Assembly (NCBI RefSeq): GCF_012911005.2
Contig: NZ_WTVS01000004.1
Coordinates: 62,001-126,000 of the forward strand
DNA from: Aromatoleum toluolicum
GTDB lineage: Bacteria > Pseudomonadota > Gammaproteobacteria > Burkholderiales > Rhodocyclaceae
Reading direction: 5' to 3'
Length of the DNA: 64,000 nucleotides
The position numbers and the translations under genes are program-made. Of this stretch, positions 16,745 through 24,930 are shown piece after piece. The notes under the pieces were generated by a model, which made no database searches, was not told where the DNA came from, and saw nothing but the letters and a program-made list of their open reading frames with translations. Numbering within the stretch: the first letter of the stretch is position 1; each line of letters begins with the position of its first letter.

Positions 16745-17992
16745 ATGGATTTCGACTATTCCGAGAAGACGGAGATGGTCCTGGACGTGCTGCGCCACTT
16801 CATGGCCCGGCGCGTCCTGCCGGCCAATCTGAAGTGGCACCAGTGCGCCGCACGCGGCGAATACCCGCTCGCGATCGTCGAACCGCTCAAGGCCATAGCG
16901 CGCGACGAAGGTTTGTGGAACCTGTTCCTGCCCGGCCTGCGCGAACATGAGCCCGGCACCCGGCTCGACAATGTCGAATACGCCCCGCTCGCCGAAGCGA
17001 TGGGCCGTATCCCGTGGTCCGCCGAGGTGTTCAACTGCAGCGCGCCCGACACCGGCAACATGGAACTGCTGCACCTGCACGCCGACGACGCGCAATACGA
17101 ACGCTGGCTACGGCCGCTGCTCGACGGCCGCATCCGCTCGTGCTTCGCGATGACCGAGCCGGACGTCGCCTCCTCGGACGCGACCAACATCCGCACCACG
17201 ATCCGCCGCGACGGCGACGATTACGTCATCAACGGCCGCAAGTGGTTCGTCACGGGAGCAGCCCATCCCCGCTGCACTTTCGCGATCGTGATGGGCCAGA
17301 CGAGCGATGGCACGGACGAGCAGACGCATTGCCGGCATTCGATGGTGATCGTGCCGATGGACACGCCGGGCGTCGAGATCGTGCGCAACATCCCCGTGAT
17401 GCACCACCTGTCGCCCGAAGGGCACTGCGAGATCGTGTTCCGCGAGGTCCGCGTGCCGGCGGAGAACCTCCTCGGCGAAGAAGGCAACGGCTTCGCCCTC
17501 GCGCAGGCGCGCCTCGGCCCGGGGCGCGTGCATCACTGCATGCGCACCATCGGCCAGTGCGAACTCGCGCTCGAAATGATGTGCGAACGCGCCCTCGAGC
17601 GGCGCACCTTCGGAAAATATCTGAGCGACTTCGCCAACATCCAGGAATGGATCGCCCACTCGCGCGTCGAGATCGACCAGGCGCGCCTGCTCGTCCTGCG
17701 TGCCGCATGGCTGATGGACCAGCGCGGCAACCAGGCCGCGCGCGTCGATGTCTCGGCCATCAAGCTCGTCGCCGCGCAGCTGCAGACCCGCATTCTCGAT
17801 CGCGCCATGCAGGTGTTCGGCGCGATGGGCCTCACGCCGGATACGCCACTGTCGCTGTTCTGGACCTGGGGCCGGGCCATGCGCTTCTTCGACGGCCCGG
17901 ACGAAGTCCACCTGCGCGTGGTGGCCCGCAGCGAGCTGGACAAGGCAAAGGCCAGCCGCGGCGCGACGGCTGCCTACTATTTGCTCGAATAG
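16745..17992 (+). CDS. Acyl-CoA dehydrogenase, ACAD10/11 type (copy B)
   Basis: Acyl-CoA dehydrogenase of 415 residues, ATG 16745 with GAGGAA upstream. Motifs parallel copy A: FAMTEPDVASSDATNIRTTI, NGFALAQARLGPGRVHHC and FDGPDEVHLRVVARSELDKA. The sequences are clearly homologous but far from identical, so the two enzymes probably act on different steps or stereoisomers rather than being a recent duplication. The two genes diverge from a shared control region with the same operator, so they should be expressed together. Confidence 0.9.
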   Translation: MDFDYSEKTEMVLDVLRHFMARRVLPANLKWHQCAARGEYPLAIVEPLKAIARDEGLWNLFLPGLREHEPGTRLDNVEYAPLAEAMGRIPWSAEVFNCSAPDTGNMELLHLHADDAQYERWLRPLLDGRIRSCFAMTEPDVASSDATNIRTTIRRDGDDYVINGRKWFVTGAAHPRCTFAIVMGQTSDGTDEQTHCRHSMVIVPMDTPGVEIVRNIPVMHHLSPEGHCEIVFREVRVPAENLLGEEGNGFALAQARLGPGRVHHCMRTIGQCELALEMMCERALERRTFGKYLSDFANIQEWIAHSRVEIDQARLLVLRAAWLMDQRGNQAARVDVSAIKLVAAQLQTRILDRAMQVFGAMGLTPDTPLSLFWTWGRAMRFFDGPDEVHLRVVARSELDKAKASRGATAAYYLLE

Positions 17993-18032
17993 GGCATCCG
18001 TTACCTCCACCTCAAGCTCATACGACTCCAGC

Positions 18033-18755
18033 ATGGAAAAACTTGGCCCTGGAAGCGACGCCGACACACTGCAAGTGTTGGCCATGATTCCCCGCGACAC
18101 TTTCTCCGTCGTCGTCGATGCCGGCAGCGGTATCGGCCGCCAGACGCTCGCCCTCGCCCGCCGCTTGCAGACGAAGGTGCATGCGGTCGACAGCGCAGTG
18201 AAGCATCTCGACAGTCTTATGCACTATTCCGTAGATCTAGGCGTCGAGCATCTGGTGCAGACGCATTGCATGGACATGGCGCACATTCCTGCGATTTTTC
18301 GTGCCGTCGATCTCCTGTGGTCCGAATGCGCCGCCTACCACATCGGCTTTCCCAATGCGCTGACCACTTGGCACCAGGCCATCCGCCCGGGCGGATACGC
18401 CGTCGTGAGCGAGTTGTCATGGTTGCGCGACACAGTGCCCGAACATGTGCGCACCTATTTCCGCAGCGGCTATCCCGACATGCGCACCGTCGACGAGAAC
18501 CTGTCGATCGCGCGCAGCGCGGGCTACGACGTGATTGCCACGCACGTGCTCTCAAGAGCCGCCTGGGTCGATGGATACTACGACAAGCTTGAGCCCATCG
18601 CGCAATCCCTCCTGCATCACCCCGAAAAGGCGGTGCGGGCTATCGCCGCTCAGACGCTGGAGGGGATCCGGGTCTTCGATTCGGCCGACGACAACTACGG
18701 TTACGTCTTCTACGTGCTGCGGAAACCGGAGGGCGACGCAGCGCTGGACGCTTGA
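18033..18755 (+). CDS. Class I SAM-dependent methyltransferase-like protein
   Basis: Protein of 240 residues from ATG 18033; no strong ribosome site is visible, so translation may be coupled to the dehydrogenase gene ending 40 bases upstream. Motif I appears as VVVDAGSGIGRQTLALARR, followed by an acidic residue in VHAVDSAVKHL, and the later segment AIRPGGYAVVSELSWL resembles post-motif III of Rossmann methyltransferases. The C-terminal half has GYDVIATHVLSRAAW and an aromatic-rich tail. Substrate unknown. Among catabolic genes it could also be a degenerate, non-methylating member of the fold. Confidence 0.72.
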   Translation: MEKLGPGSDADTLQVLAMIPRDTFSVVVDAGSGIGRQTLALARRLQTKVHAVDSAVKHLDSLMHYSVDLGVEHLVQTHCMDMAHIPAIFRAVDLLWSECAAYHIGFPNALTTWHQAIRPGGYAVVSELSWLRDTVPEHVRTYFRSGYPDMRTVDENLSIARSAGYDVIATHVLSRAAWVDGYYDKLEPIAQSLLHHPEKAVRAIAAQTLEGIRVFDSADDNYGYVFYVLRKPEGDAALDA

Positions 18756-18795
18756 ACCGGGCCCCGCACGCTTTCCCCTTGCGCGGCGGGGGGCC

Positions 18796-19641
18796 TCACC
18801 GTGATTCCAGCCAGCGCTCGCGCAATTCGGCGAGCGCACGTTCGTCCAGGCCGGCGCGCGCCTTCAGGTAACCCTCCATCGAGCCGTAGCGCTCGCGCAC
18901 GGCATCCAGCGCGGCGTTCAGGTATTCCGGGCGGGCGTCCAGGATCGCGTCGACCATGTCGTCCGTCACGTCCCGCTCGGTAACGCGCCGGATGATCCTT
19001 GCGGTGGCGGCGCGCCGCTCCTCGTCGGCAATCTGGCGAATGCGCGCCGATAGGAGGTAATCCGCCATCACGACCTCATCGGCGACGCCCAGCGCACGCA
19101 GGATCACCGCGACGGTGAAGCCGGTGCGGTCCTTGCCGACCACGCAATGCACGAGCACCGGCACCTCGTCCTCGCGGAAGAGCCCGAATAGCGTCGCGAG
19201 ATGCGGAGCGAGCGCCTCGGGAAACTGGCGGTACATCTGCTTCATCATCTCCACCGCGCCCTCGGCGCCGTGGCGCCGGCGCAGCGGTTCGACCAGCTCG
19301 GGGTTGGACCGCACATCGCCAACAAGCTCGATGGGAATCTGCCGCATGCCATGCTCGGGCAGGCGGTTCGGGAAACGGTTGCGCTCCGAGGCAGTGCGCA
19401 GGTCGCACACGGTCTTCACGCCCAGCGATGCAAGCACGCCCCAGTCCGCCGGCTTCAGGCGATCCAGTTGATCGGAGCGCAGCACCACATGACCCGCGAT
19501 GCGGCGTCCATCCGCGGTTGGCAGGCCTGCGAGACTGCGAAAATTGGACGTGCCACTCAGTTCCCAATGCAATGTCACCCCCCTCTCTTTCCGCTTTGCG
19601 ATGCGCGCGACCGCGGTGGCGCTCACAGTGTCGACGCACAT
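18796..19641 (-). CDS. Tyrosine/serine protein phosphatase-like protein
   Basis: Protein of up to 281 residues with the cysteine phosphatase loop HCVVGKDRTGF (Cys nucleophile, Arg) at about residue 170 and the upstream NFRSLAGLPTADGRRI and LRSDQL segments typical of the bacterial tyrosine phosphatase family Y_phosphatase3. ATG 19641 gives the longest form but lacks a ribosome site. GTG 19578 (before TLHWELSGTSNFRSL) follows GAGAGGGG and may be the true start. It is convergent with the methyltransferase gene and shows no link to the pathway. It may act on phosphotyrosine or phosphoinositide-like substrates. Confidence 0.82.
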   Translation of the reverse strand: MCVDTVSATAVARIAKRKERGVTLHWELSGTSNFRSLAGLPTADGRRIAGHVVLRSDQLDRLKPADWGVLASLGVKTVCDLRTASERNRFPNRLPEHGMRQIPIELVGDVRSNPELVEPLRRRHGAEGAVEMMKQMYRQFPEALAPHLATLFGLFREDEVPVLVHCVVGKDRTGFTVAVILRALGVADEVVMADYLLSARIRQIADEERRAATARIIRRVTERDVTDDMVDAILDARPEYLNAALDAVRERYGSMEGYLKARAGLDERALAELRERWLESR

Positions 19642-19897
19642 CGGATTTTACCAAGGGCGGGCACTGCGCCACCACTCCTGAGGGTGACGGACCTGCGGTT
19701 GTAGCTGGGCGGGGGTAGCGTACGGAGGAGCATCAAGCAGGGGCTTTCCAAGACCATCGCTCAGGCTAATGGCGAAAAGGTGTATGAGGTGCCCCACGTT
19801 TCTTGGCCTTCCAAGCGGTCGTCCTTACGCTGCCGCCGAATCAGCGCTGAAGCCTGAGCCGTTTTGGAGAACGGTTTCGATTGATGCCGCCCGCTCC
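19642..19897. other. Intergenic region without recognised features
   Basis: This gap lies between the phosphatase gene and the 3' end of the CoA-transferase gene. No gene, clear promoter, hairpin with T-tract or repeat was seen. Confidence 0.4.
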
Positions 19898-21175
19898 CTA
19901 AAATTTCGCGCGCCGGACTCGCCAAGCGTCCGATAGAGCATCCCGGTGATCAGGGGCGGCGATCGCGATGAGGCGCGCGGCTCGCTCGCCCAGACCTGCG
20001 CCACGAAGGTCGGCCACGCCGTATTCTGTCACGACGAAATCGGCCACGTGCCGTGCCGCGCCGACGAGTGACGACGCATCGAGTTGCGGGACGATGCGCG
20101 ACACGGCGCCGCGCGAGGCGGTCGAAAGTAGCGCGAATACCGCCCGTCCTCCTTCGGAAAGTTTTGCCCCCTGCGCGAAGGCTGGCATACCGCCGGCGCC
20201 GGCCACCAATTGTCCGCCGAGGGTCTCGCAATTGACCTGCCCAAGGAGATCCACTTCGATTGCCGCATTGATCGCAACGAAGTTGTCGATTGCTGCGATT
20301 CGCCGGATGTCGTGTGTTTCCGAGACCGGCGCAAAGCGGAAACGCTCGTCTTCGGCCGCGCGGCGATAGAAATCCTCTCCGCCCAAGGCAATTCCGACTG
20401 AAAGGCTTCCCGGCCCGTCGATAACACCCTGAGCCAGCAACGGCAGCACGGCTTCGGTCGCCATCCCCGCGTGCAGCGCGAGGCGACGGTGCGACGCGAG
20501 CGATTCGAGCACGGCCGTGACCATGCGGCCGATGCCAAGCTGCAGCGTGTCGCCGTCGCGCACGATGCCGGCGACGTGGGCAGCGAGTTGCTGAAGCGGC
20601 GCGCTGGCGGCTTCGGGCGCGAGCATGACGAGCGGAGCATCGACCTCGACGATTACGTCGCACTCGTCCAGATTCAATGAAACTCCACTCCGCGTGCGCG
20701 GCATGCGCGGGTTGATGTGCGCGACCTTGCGGCGCGCCCTCCCCCATACCGCCGATACGAAATCGTGGCAGATGCCGAGGCTCAGCCGTCCCTCTGCATC
20801 GGGCTCGCTCACCTGTGCGATCGCGACATCGACGTCGAGTGTCGCCAGGTCGCGCCACGCGCCGAGGTAATCGATCGGCAGCAGCTCGACCCGCCCGTTC
20901 AGAAAATCCGGCCGGAAGCCGGGCATCATGAAGTAGGCGCGTTGGCGCGCTTCCGGGTGCAGGCCGACGTAGGCGATGTCGTTGATGCCCGGGAAGAGCA
21001 CGCCGACGAAGCGCACGCCGGCAGCGGCATCCGGGTTCGACTTGAGCGCCTCTGCGAACGCCAGCGACTCGCCCGATGTGCCGGACACGAAAACCGTCAT
21101 GCCGGGGCGCAGGCCTTCGACAACTTCCGCCATCGACAGGCGCTGATGGCGCGTTGCGGCGGAGCCGATGGTCAT
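19898..21175 (-). CDS. Family I CoA-transferase / acetyl-CoA hydrolase-type protein (copy 1)
   Basis: Protein of 425 residues. ATG 21175 overlaps the thiolase stop (ATGA), so the two are translationally coupled; a longer upstream frame would overlap the thiolase gene and is rejected. It belongs to the acetyl-CoA hydrolase/4-hydroxybutyrate CoA-transferase family. The catalytic glutamate region reads NAAIEVDLLGQVN, followed by AGAGGMPAFAQGA and VVTEYGVADLRG. It should move CoA between acids (or hydrolyse the thioester), for example activating the substrate acid with a product CoA ester. A paralogue closes the second HMGS operon at 41725-42963, so the pairing with HMGS/thiolase is conserved. 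Confidence 0.87.
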   Translation of the reverse strand: MTIGSAATRHQRLSMAEVVEGLRPGMTVFVSGTSGESLAFAEALKSNPDAAAGVRFVGVLFPGINDIAYVGLHPEARQRAYFMMPGFRPDFLNGRVELLPIDYLGAWRDLATLDVDVAIAQVSEPDAEGRLSLGICHDFVSAVWGRARRKVAHINPRMPRTRSGVSLNLDECDVIVEVDAPLVMLAPEAASAPLQQLAAHVAGIVRDGDTLQLGIGRMVTAVLESLASHRRLALHAGMATEAVLPLLAQGVIDGPGSLSVGIALGGEDFYRRAAEDERFRFAPVSETHDIRRIAAIDNFVAINAAIEVDLLGQVNCETLGGQLVAGAGGMPAFAQGAKLSEGGRAVFALLSTASRGAVSRIVPQLDASSLVGAARHVADFVVTEYGVADLRGAGLGERAARLIAIAAPDHRDALSDAWRVRRAKF

Positions 21176-22374
21176 GCGCCGAGGCGACCGATGATGGAGA
21201 TCGCGCAGACGTTCTGGTGCGGATGCCCGCCCAGGTTCTGCGTCAAGCCGATGTCGGCCTTCGCCAACTGTCGTTCGCCCGCGCGGCCGAGGATCTGCTG
21301 ATACACCTCGTAGACCATGCGCAGGCCCGACGCGCCGATCGGGTGTCCGAAGCACTTCAAGCCGCCGTCCACCTGGCAGGGGATCTTGCCGTTGCGGTCG
21401 TAGCGGCCCTCGAGGATGTCGAAGGGCGCGCGGCCCGGGTCGCTCAGGCCGAGGTTTTCCATCAGCACCAGCTCGGTGATCGAAAAGCAGTCGTGCACTT
21501 CGATCAGGTCGAGCGCTTCGCGCGGATCGGCGATGCCGGCCTCGCGGTAAGCTTTCGCCGCCGCGACTTCGGCGGTGCGGACCGAGGCGCCATCCCAATT
21601 ACTGAACTGCGCCTCCTCGCCGTTCGACACCGCGAGCTGCAGCGACTTGACGGTCACGATGTCGCGCTTGCCCAGCTCGCGGGCGATCTCCGGCGTGGTG
21701 ACGATCGCGCAGGCCGCCCCATCGCTTACGCCGCTGCAATCGTACAAGCCCAGCGGCTCCGCCACGGTGGGCGCCTTGAGCACGTCGTCGATCGTGATCT
21801 TGTTGCGCAAGTGCGCCTTGGGATTGAGCACCGCGTTGTCGTGGCTCTTAACCGACACGTGCGCCATCGCCTGCTTGAGGTCGTCGTAGGACACGCCGTA
21901 CTTCGCCTGGTAGGCCGAAGCCAATTGTGCGAAGGCGCCGGGCGCGGAAGCGTTCGGCAGCCACAAGTCGGCGACTACACCACGGGTGCGCACCGGCAGC
22001 CCACCGTAGCCGGTGTCCTTGAGCTTTTCGACGCCGAGTGCGAGCGCGATGTCATAGGCGCCGGAGGCCACCGCATAGACGGCGCCGCGCAGCGCCTCGG
22101 TGCCCGTCGCGCACGCGTTCTCGACGCGCGTCACGGCGATGTAGGGCAGCCGCAGCCCCTGGGCAAGCGGGCCGGCCGTCTTGCCGACGTTGTTCTCTTC
22201 GAGGCACACGCCGAGCCACGCCGCCTCGATCTTGTTCCTTTCGATGCCGGCGTCCCTCAGCGCCTCGGAGAAGGCCTCCAGCATCAGGTCCTCGGCGTTG
22301 TCCGACCAGCGCTCGCCGAAACGCGAGCAGCCCATTCCGACGATCGCAACGCGATCACGAATTCCATTTGCCAT
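21172..22374 (-). CDS. SCP2-type thiolase (copy 1), partner of HMGS-DUF35 fusion
   Basis: Thiolase-like protein of 400 residues, ATG 22374 with GGGAG, 2 bases after the HMGS-DUF35 stop. The nucleophile cysteine is in [13 protein letters not shown] (Cys88), with [25 protein letters not shown] and [13 protein letters not shown] completing the active site. SCP2-type thiolases usually work with a DUF35 (OB/zinc) partner, here supplied by the fused upstream protein. In archaea a thiolase, an HMG-CoA synthase and a DUF35 protein form one complex that passes acetoacetyl-CoA between sites. In this catabolic setting cleavage of a beta-ketoacyl-CoA, or a retro-aldol step, is equally possible. Confidence 0.88.
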   Translation of the reverse strand: MANGIRDRVAIVGMGCSRFGERWSDNAEDLMLEAFSEALRDAGIERNKIEAAWLGVCLEENNVGKTAGPLAQGLRLPYIAVTRVENACATGTEALRGAVYAVASGAYDIALALGVEKLKDTGYGGLPVRTRGVVADLWLPNASAPGAFAQLASAYQAKYGVSYDDLKQAMAHVSVKSHDNAVLNPKAHLRNKITIDDVLKAPTVAEPLGLYDCSGVSDGAACAIVTTPEIARELGKRDIVTVKSLQLAVSNGEEAQFSNWDGASVRTAEVAAAKAYREAGIADPREALDLIEVHDCFSITELVLMENLGLSDPGRAPFDILEGRYDRNGKIPCQVDGGLKCFGHPIGASGLRMVYEVYQQILGRAGERQLAKADIGLTQNLGGHPHQNVCAISIIGRLGA

Positions 22375-22376
22375 TC

Positions 22377-23855
22377 TTATTCTCCCGCCTTGAGTTGCGG
22401 CTTCGCTTTCCAGAAATAGCGCCGGAATCCGCGCATCGGATCGACTTCCTTGATCCGGAACACCATGTCGAGGGGTACGCCGACCGCGAGATCGGCCGGA
22501 TCGCAATCGGCGAACTCCATCAGCACGCGTGCGGCATTGGCGAACTCGACGTGACCGAACATGAACGGCGGACACGGCTTGTATGACAGCCAGTCGCAGG
22601 TGAAGCTGCGGATCTTCGCCGGCTCGTCGGCCAGGCGGTAAGGCTGCTGCGTGTCGACCGCGCCGCAATCCGGATTCACGCAGATCCGGCTGGCCGGGAA
22701 CTGCACCGTACCGCACTCGCCGCAGCGCCCGCCGCTGAAGCCGTGGACCGTTTCCTCGGCGCGCCACGCCGCCGACAGCGCCGTCTTGTTGTCCATCTCG
22801 GCGCGCATGCCCCATTCGAGCTCGATCTGGCCGGTGAAGGACAGGTACTTGAGATAGTTCGTCTCGACCTGGCCTTCGTCGAGCCACGCGGGCTCGGTAT
22901 CTGACCCGGTGGCCCTGTCCGTCGTCTCGAGCACCAGCGCATCGCAGCCGCTGCCAAACTGCACGACGAGGATAGTCTGTCCTGGCCCGGCTTTGGCAAG
23001 GGTGCGCGCCAGCATCAACAGCGGATGCGCGGCCCCGGTATCGCCGCAACGGTCGAAAAGCGGATCGACGATGGTCTCCGGCCGCACGCCGACCTTTTTC
23101 GCGACCATTGGCCCGACCTTGCGCAGCTTCTCCGGCATCACAAAGTGGTCGATGCGGTTTGCGTCGACGCCGGCCGCCTGCAGCGCCTGCTTCACGACCG
23201 GCGGCACGAGCTTCGACAAGCCCTCGTCCCGCACCCAGCGCTCTTCCCAGCCGTAATCCCCGTCACGGCCCGACTCGCGGAAATGGTCGACGAAGTCGGC
23301 AGTCAGGCTGGCCGAGCCGAGCAGACGCGCGATCGGCTCGCCCTCCCCCACCAGCAGCGCCGCGGCGCCGTCGCCCACCATCAGTTCGGCGGTGCTCGCC
23401 GGACGCGGAATGCGCCGTTCGGAGGCGATCAGCAGTTGCTGTCCACCGGAACCCTGCAGCGCACGGATCAGCGCACTGCCGCCCGCACGCAGGCTCCCGC
23501 CACAATCGCTGGCCGCGAGCGCCTTCGGCAATGACAGTGCGGACGCGACGACGGCGGCATTGAGCCGATCGGCGAACGGAAGCGTCGTCGACGCGAGCGT
23601 CAACATCTCCGGCGCGGGTGCCTGGGCGGCGGCGAGTGCCCGCCGTCCGGCCTCCACGGCCATGGTGATGGCGTCTTCGTCCCAGTTCGCCATGCTGCGC
23701 ACGCCCTGGGCGAGGCCGCGCAAGCCCGGTGCCATCCAGCGGTGGCCCGCCGCGACCGACTTGCGGTCCAGACGAAGCCGCGGCAGGTAGGCGCCGACTG
23801 CAAGAATGCCGCGATCGGTCGCGGCGCCGTTATTCGCGCCGTTGTTCGTATTCAT
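22377..23855 (-). CDS. HMG-CoA synthase-like / DUF35 zinc-OB fusion (copy 1, catalytic Cys present)
   Basis: Protein of 492 residues; ATG 23855 with AGAGG. Residues 1-about 340 are a HMG-CoA synthase/KAS III-like thiolase fold: LASTTLPFADRLNA, the nucleophile region AASDCGGSLRAGG (Cys118), the histidine in DHFVMPEKLRK, and FGSGCDALVL. Residues from about 375 form a DUF35 module with a zinc ribbon (CGECG, then CVNPDC) and an OB-fold ending FRIKEVDPMRGFRRYFWKA. DUF35 partners normally come as a separate gene, so the fusion is noteworthy. It heads the thiolase and CoA-transferase genes. The reaction may be condensation or its reverse on a branched acyl-CoA. Its original upstream gene is truncated, so its promoter may have been lost. 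Confidence 0.87.
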   Translation of the reverse strand: MNTNNGANNGAATDRGILAVGAYLPRLRLDRKSVAAGHRWMAPGLRGLAQGVRSMANWDEDAITMAVEAGRRALAAAQAPAPEMLTLASTTLPFADRLNAAVVASALSLPKALAASDCGGSLRAGGSALIRALQGSGGQQLLIASERRIPRPASTAELMVGDGAAALLVGEGEPIARLLGSASLTADFVDHFRESGRDGDYGWEERWVRDEGLSKLVPPVVKQALQAAGVDANRIDHFVMPEKLRKVGPMVAKKVGVRPETIVDPLFDRCGDTGAAHPLLMLARTLAKAGPGQTILVVQFGSGCDALVLETTDRATGSDTEPAWLDEGQVETNYLKYLSFTGQIELEWGMRAEMDNKTALSAAWRAEETVHGFSGGRCGECGTVQFPASRICVNPDCGAVDTQQPYRLADEPAKIRSFTCDWLSYKPCPPFMFGHVEFANAARVLMEFADCDPADLAVGVPLDMVFRIKEVDPMRGFRRYFWKAKPQLKAGE

Positions 23856-23867
23856 TATGAAATGCCT

Positions 23868-24371
23868 CTAGCCCGCCGAGGGCAGACCACGGATGACAGG
23901 GGAACCCGCCGAAATGTCGCGGGTGCAAACGTGCTCCAGATAGGCGCTCGGCCAGCACATCTCGACATGGCCAACGCCCGGCTTGCCGTCGATCGTCACG
24001 CTCATAGACCCTTCGTTCAGCATGACCTGCGGACTCACCACGAACGGGTAGAGCGCGAAGGTGCGCCCCTCGACCCGTGTGCTGCGCCCGAGCTCGTCGC
24101 GCACGTCGGCGAGCACCGCGGTATGCGCAAGCCGCGCGTCGTGCTCGAAGCTCATGTCGACGCCGTTGACCTCCGCCATCTCGCCGTCGCGCAGGACGTA
24201 GCCGCGCAACACCTTCCGACCGAGCGCCTCGACCTCCCAGAAGTGCACCACCAGATCCGGTCCGGACTGCGCTTCTAGCCACTTCCAATGCTGCGAGAAA
24301 TACCAGTCACGGGTACCCCAGGAATGATCGCGGTGTCCCATCGTATCGAAGGGAATTTCGCGGCCATCGAG
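23868..24371 (-). pseudogene. Truncated DUF7064-like gene (C-terminal part only)
   Basis: A reading frame ending at 23868 encodes the C-terminal part of a larger protein. The frame is readable upstream of the first ATG (24341) as LDGREIPFDT, followed by MGHRDHSWGTRDWYFSQHWK, the RDHSWG motif that lies in the middle of DUF7064-type proteins (about 300 residues or more). The frame hits a stop at 24399-24401 and no N-terminal half exists. Homology stops at about 24370, exactly where homology to a different gene begins on the other strand. The remnant lies 12 bases upstream of the HMGS-DUF35 start and was probably part of that operon. Family naming is from motif memory; truncation is directly visible. 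Confidence 0.7.
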
Positions 24372-24536
24372 AACAACGAGATCTACCTCTTCTCCCAGTC
24401 ACGTCCGATCCGCACCGCCCACACCGCGGACGGCTGGACGCCGGAGTCGGTCATCGAGCGTGAGTTCCCGATGTTCGAGAACGACTTCTATCCGCTGCAC
24501 CGCTCCGGCGACGTCTTTACCTGGGACCCGGTCTAG
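24366..24536 (+). pseudogene. C-terminal remnant of MFE2-type SDR gene
   Basis: The plus-strand frame ending at the TAG at 24534-24536 reads NNEIYLFSQSRPIRTAH and continues to FYPLHRSGDVFTWDPV. This is nearly the same as the C-terminus of the intact SDR at 31783-32697 (NNEIYLFSQPRPIRTAH, FYPLDRSADVFTWEPV). Only the last 55 or so codons exist and no Rossmann fold remains upstream. The start of homology at 24372 coincides with the end of the truncated DUF7064-like gene on the other strand, marking a recombination or inversion junction. A genuine terminator follows at 24597. Confidence 0.82.
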
Positions 24537-24596
24537 CCGCCAGGTTTTGCTCCTCTCTCCGACTTGATCCCTCTCTCCTCCTCGGATCGGAGATTC

Positions 24597-24620
24597 GGCC
24601 CGCGCGAGCGGGCCTTTTTT
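24597..24620 (+). terminator. Rho-independent terminator
   Basis: GGCCCGC (24597-24603), loop GCGA, GCGGGCC (24608-24614), then TTTTTT (24615-24620). A textbook plus-strand terminator 60 bases after the SDR remnant. It was presumably the terminator of the complete gene, carried along by the rearrangement. Confidence 0.9.
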
Positions 24621-24930
24621 CGATCCCGTCCCCCGTCCGGAGCGCGGCACCACCGCATGGTGCCACCGGGGTGCCCAATCAAGGCGGAGGTTCTGCAACA
24701 CCACGACCGGATGGCCGGCGGCAAGCCCTTCCACGCCCATTCGTCCGGTCTCAACCGCCGCAGGTCGTGTCGGTTCGTCGATCCGAGCGAAAGTCTTTCG
24801 ATTCTGGCCTACATTGTATTTATATGGGATCGGGACGCCGTCCGCACGAATCGATCGTCGTGCTCGATGTATTTTTTGGGGTCCGGTACTTGCAAACGTC
24901 GCCCACGGGGCGCGGTCATGCGGGACGTTC
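24621..24930. other. Leader region of the diguanylate cyclase gene
   Basis: These 310 bases between the terminator and the cyclase start contain an AT-rich stretch, TACATTGTATTTATATGG, near 24811-24828 that may hold the promoter. No clear operator or small gene was seen. Confidence 0.4.

Noticed and set aside
19898-21598. Extended 566-residue version of the first CoA-transferase
   Set aside because: The extra N-terminal part would lie inside the thiolase gene in another frame; ATG 21175 with its ATGA overlap gives the family's normal start.
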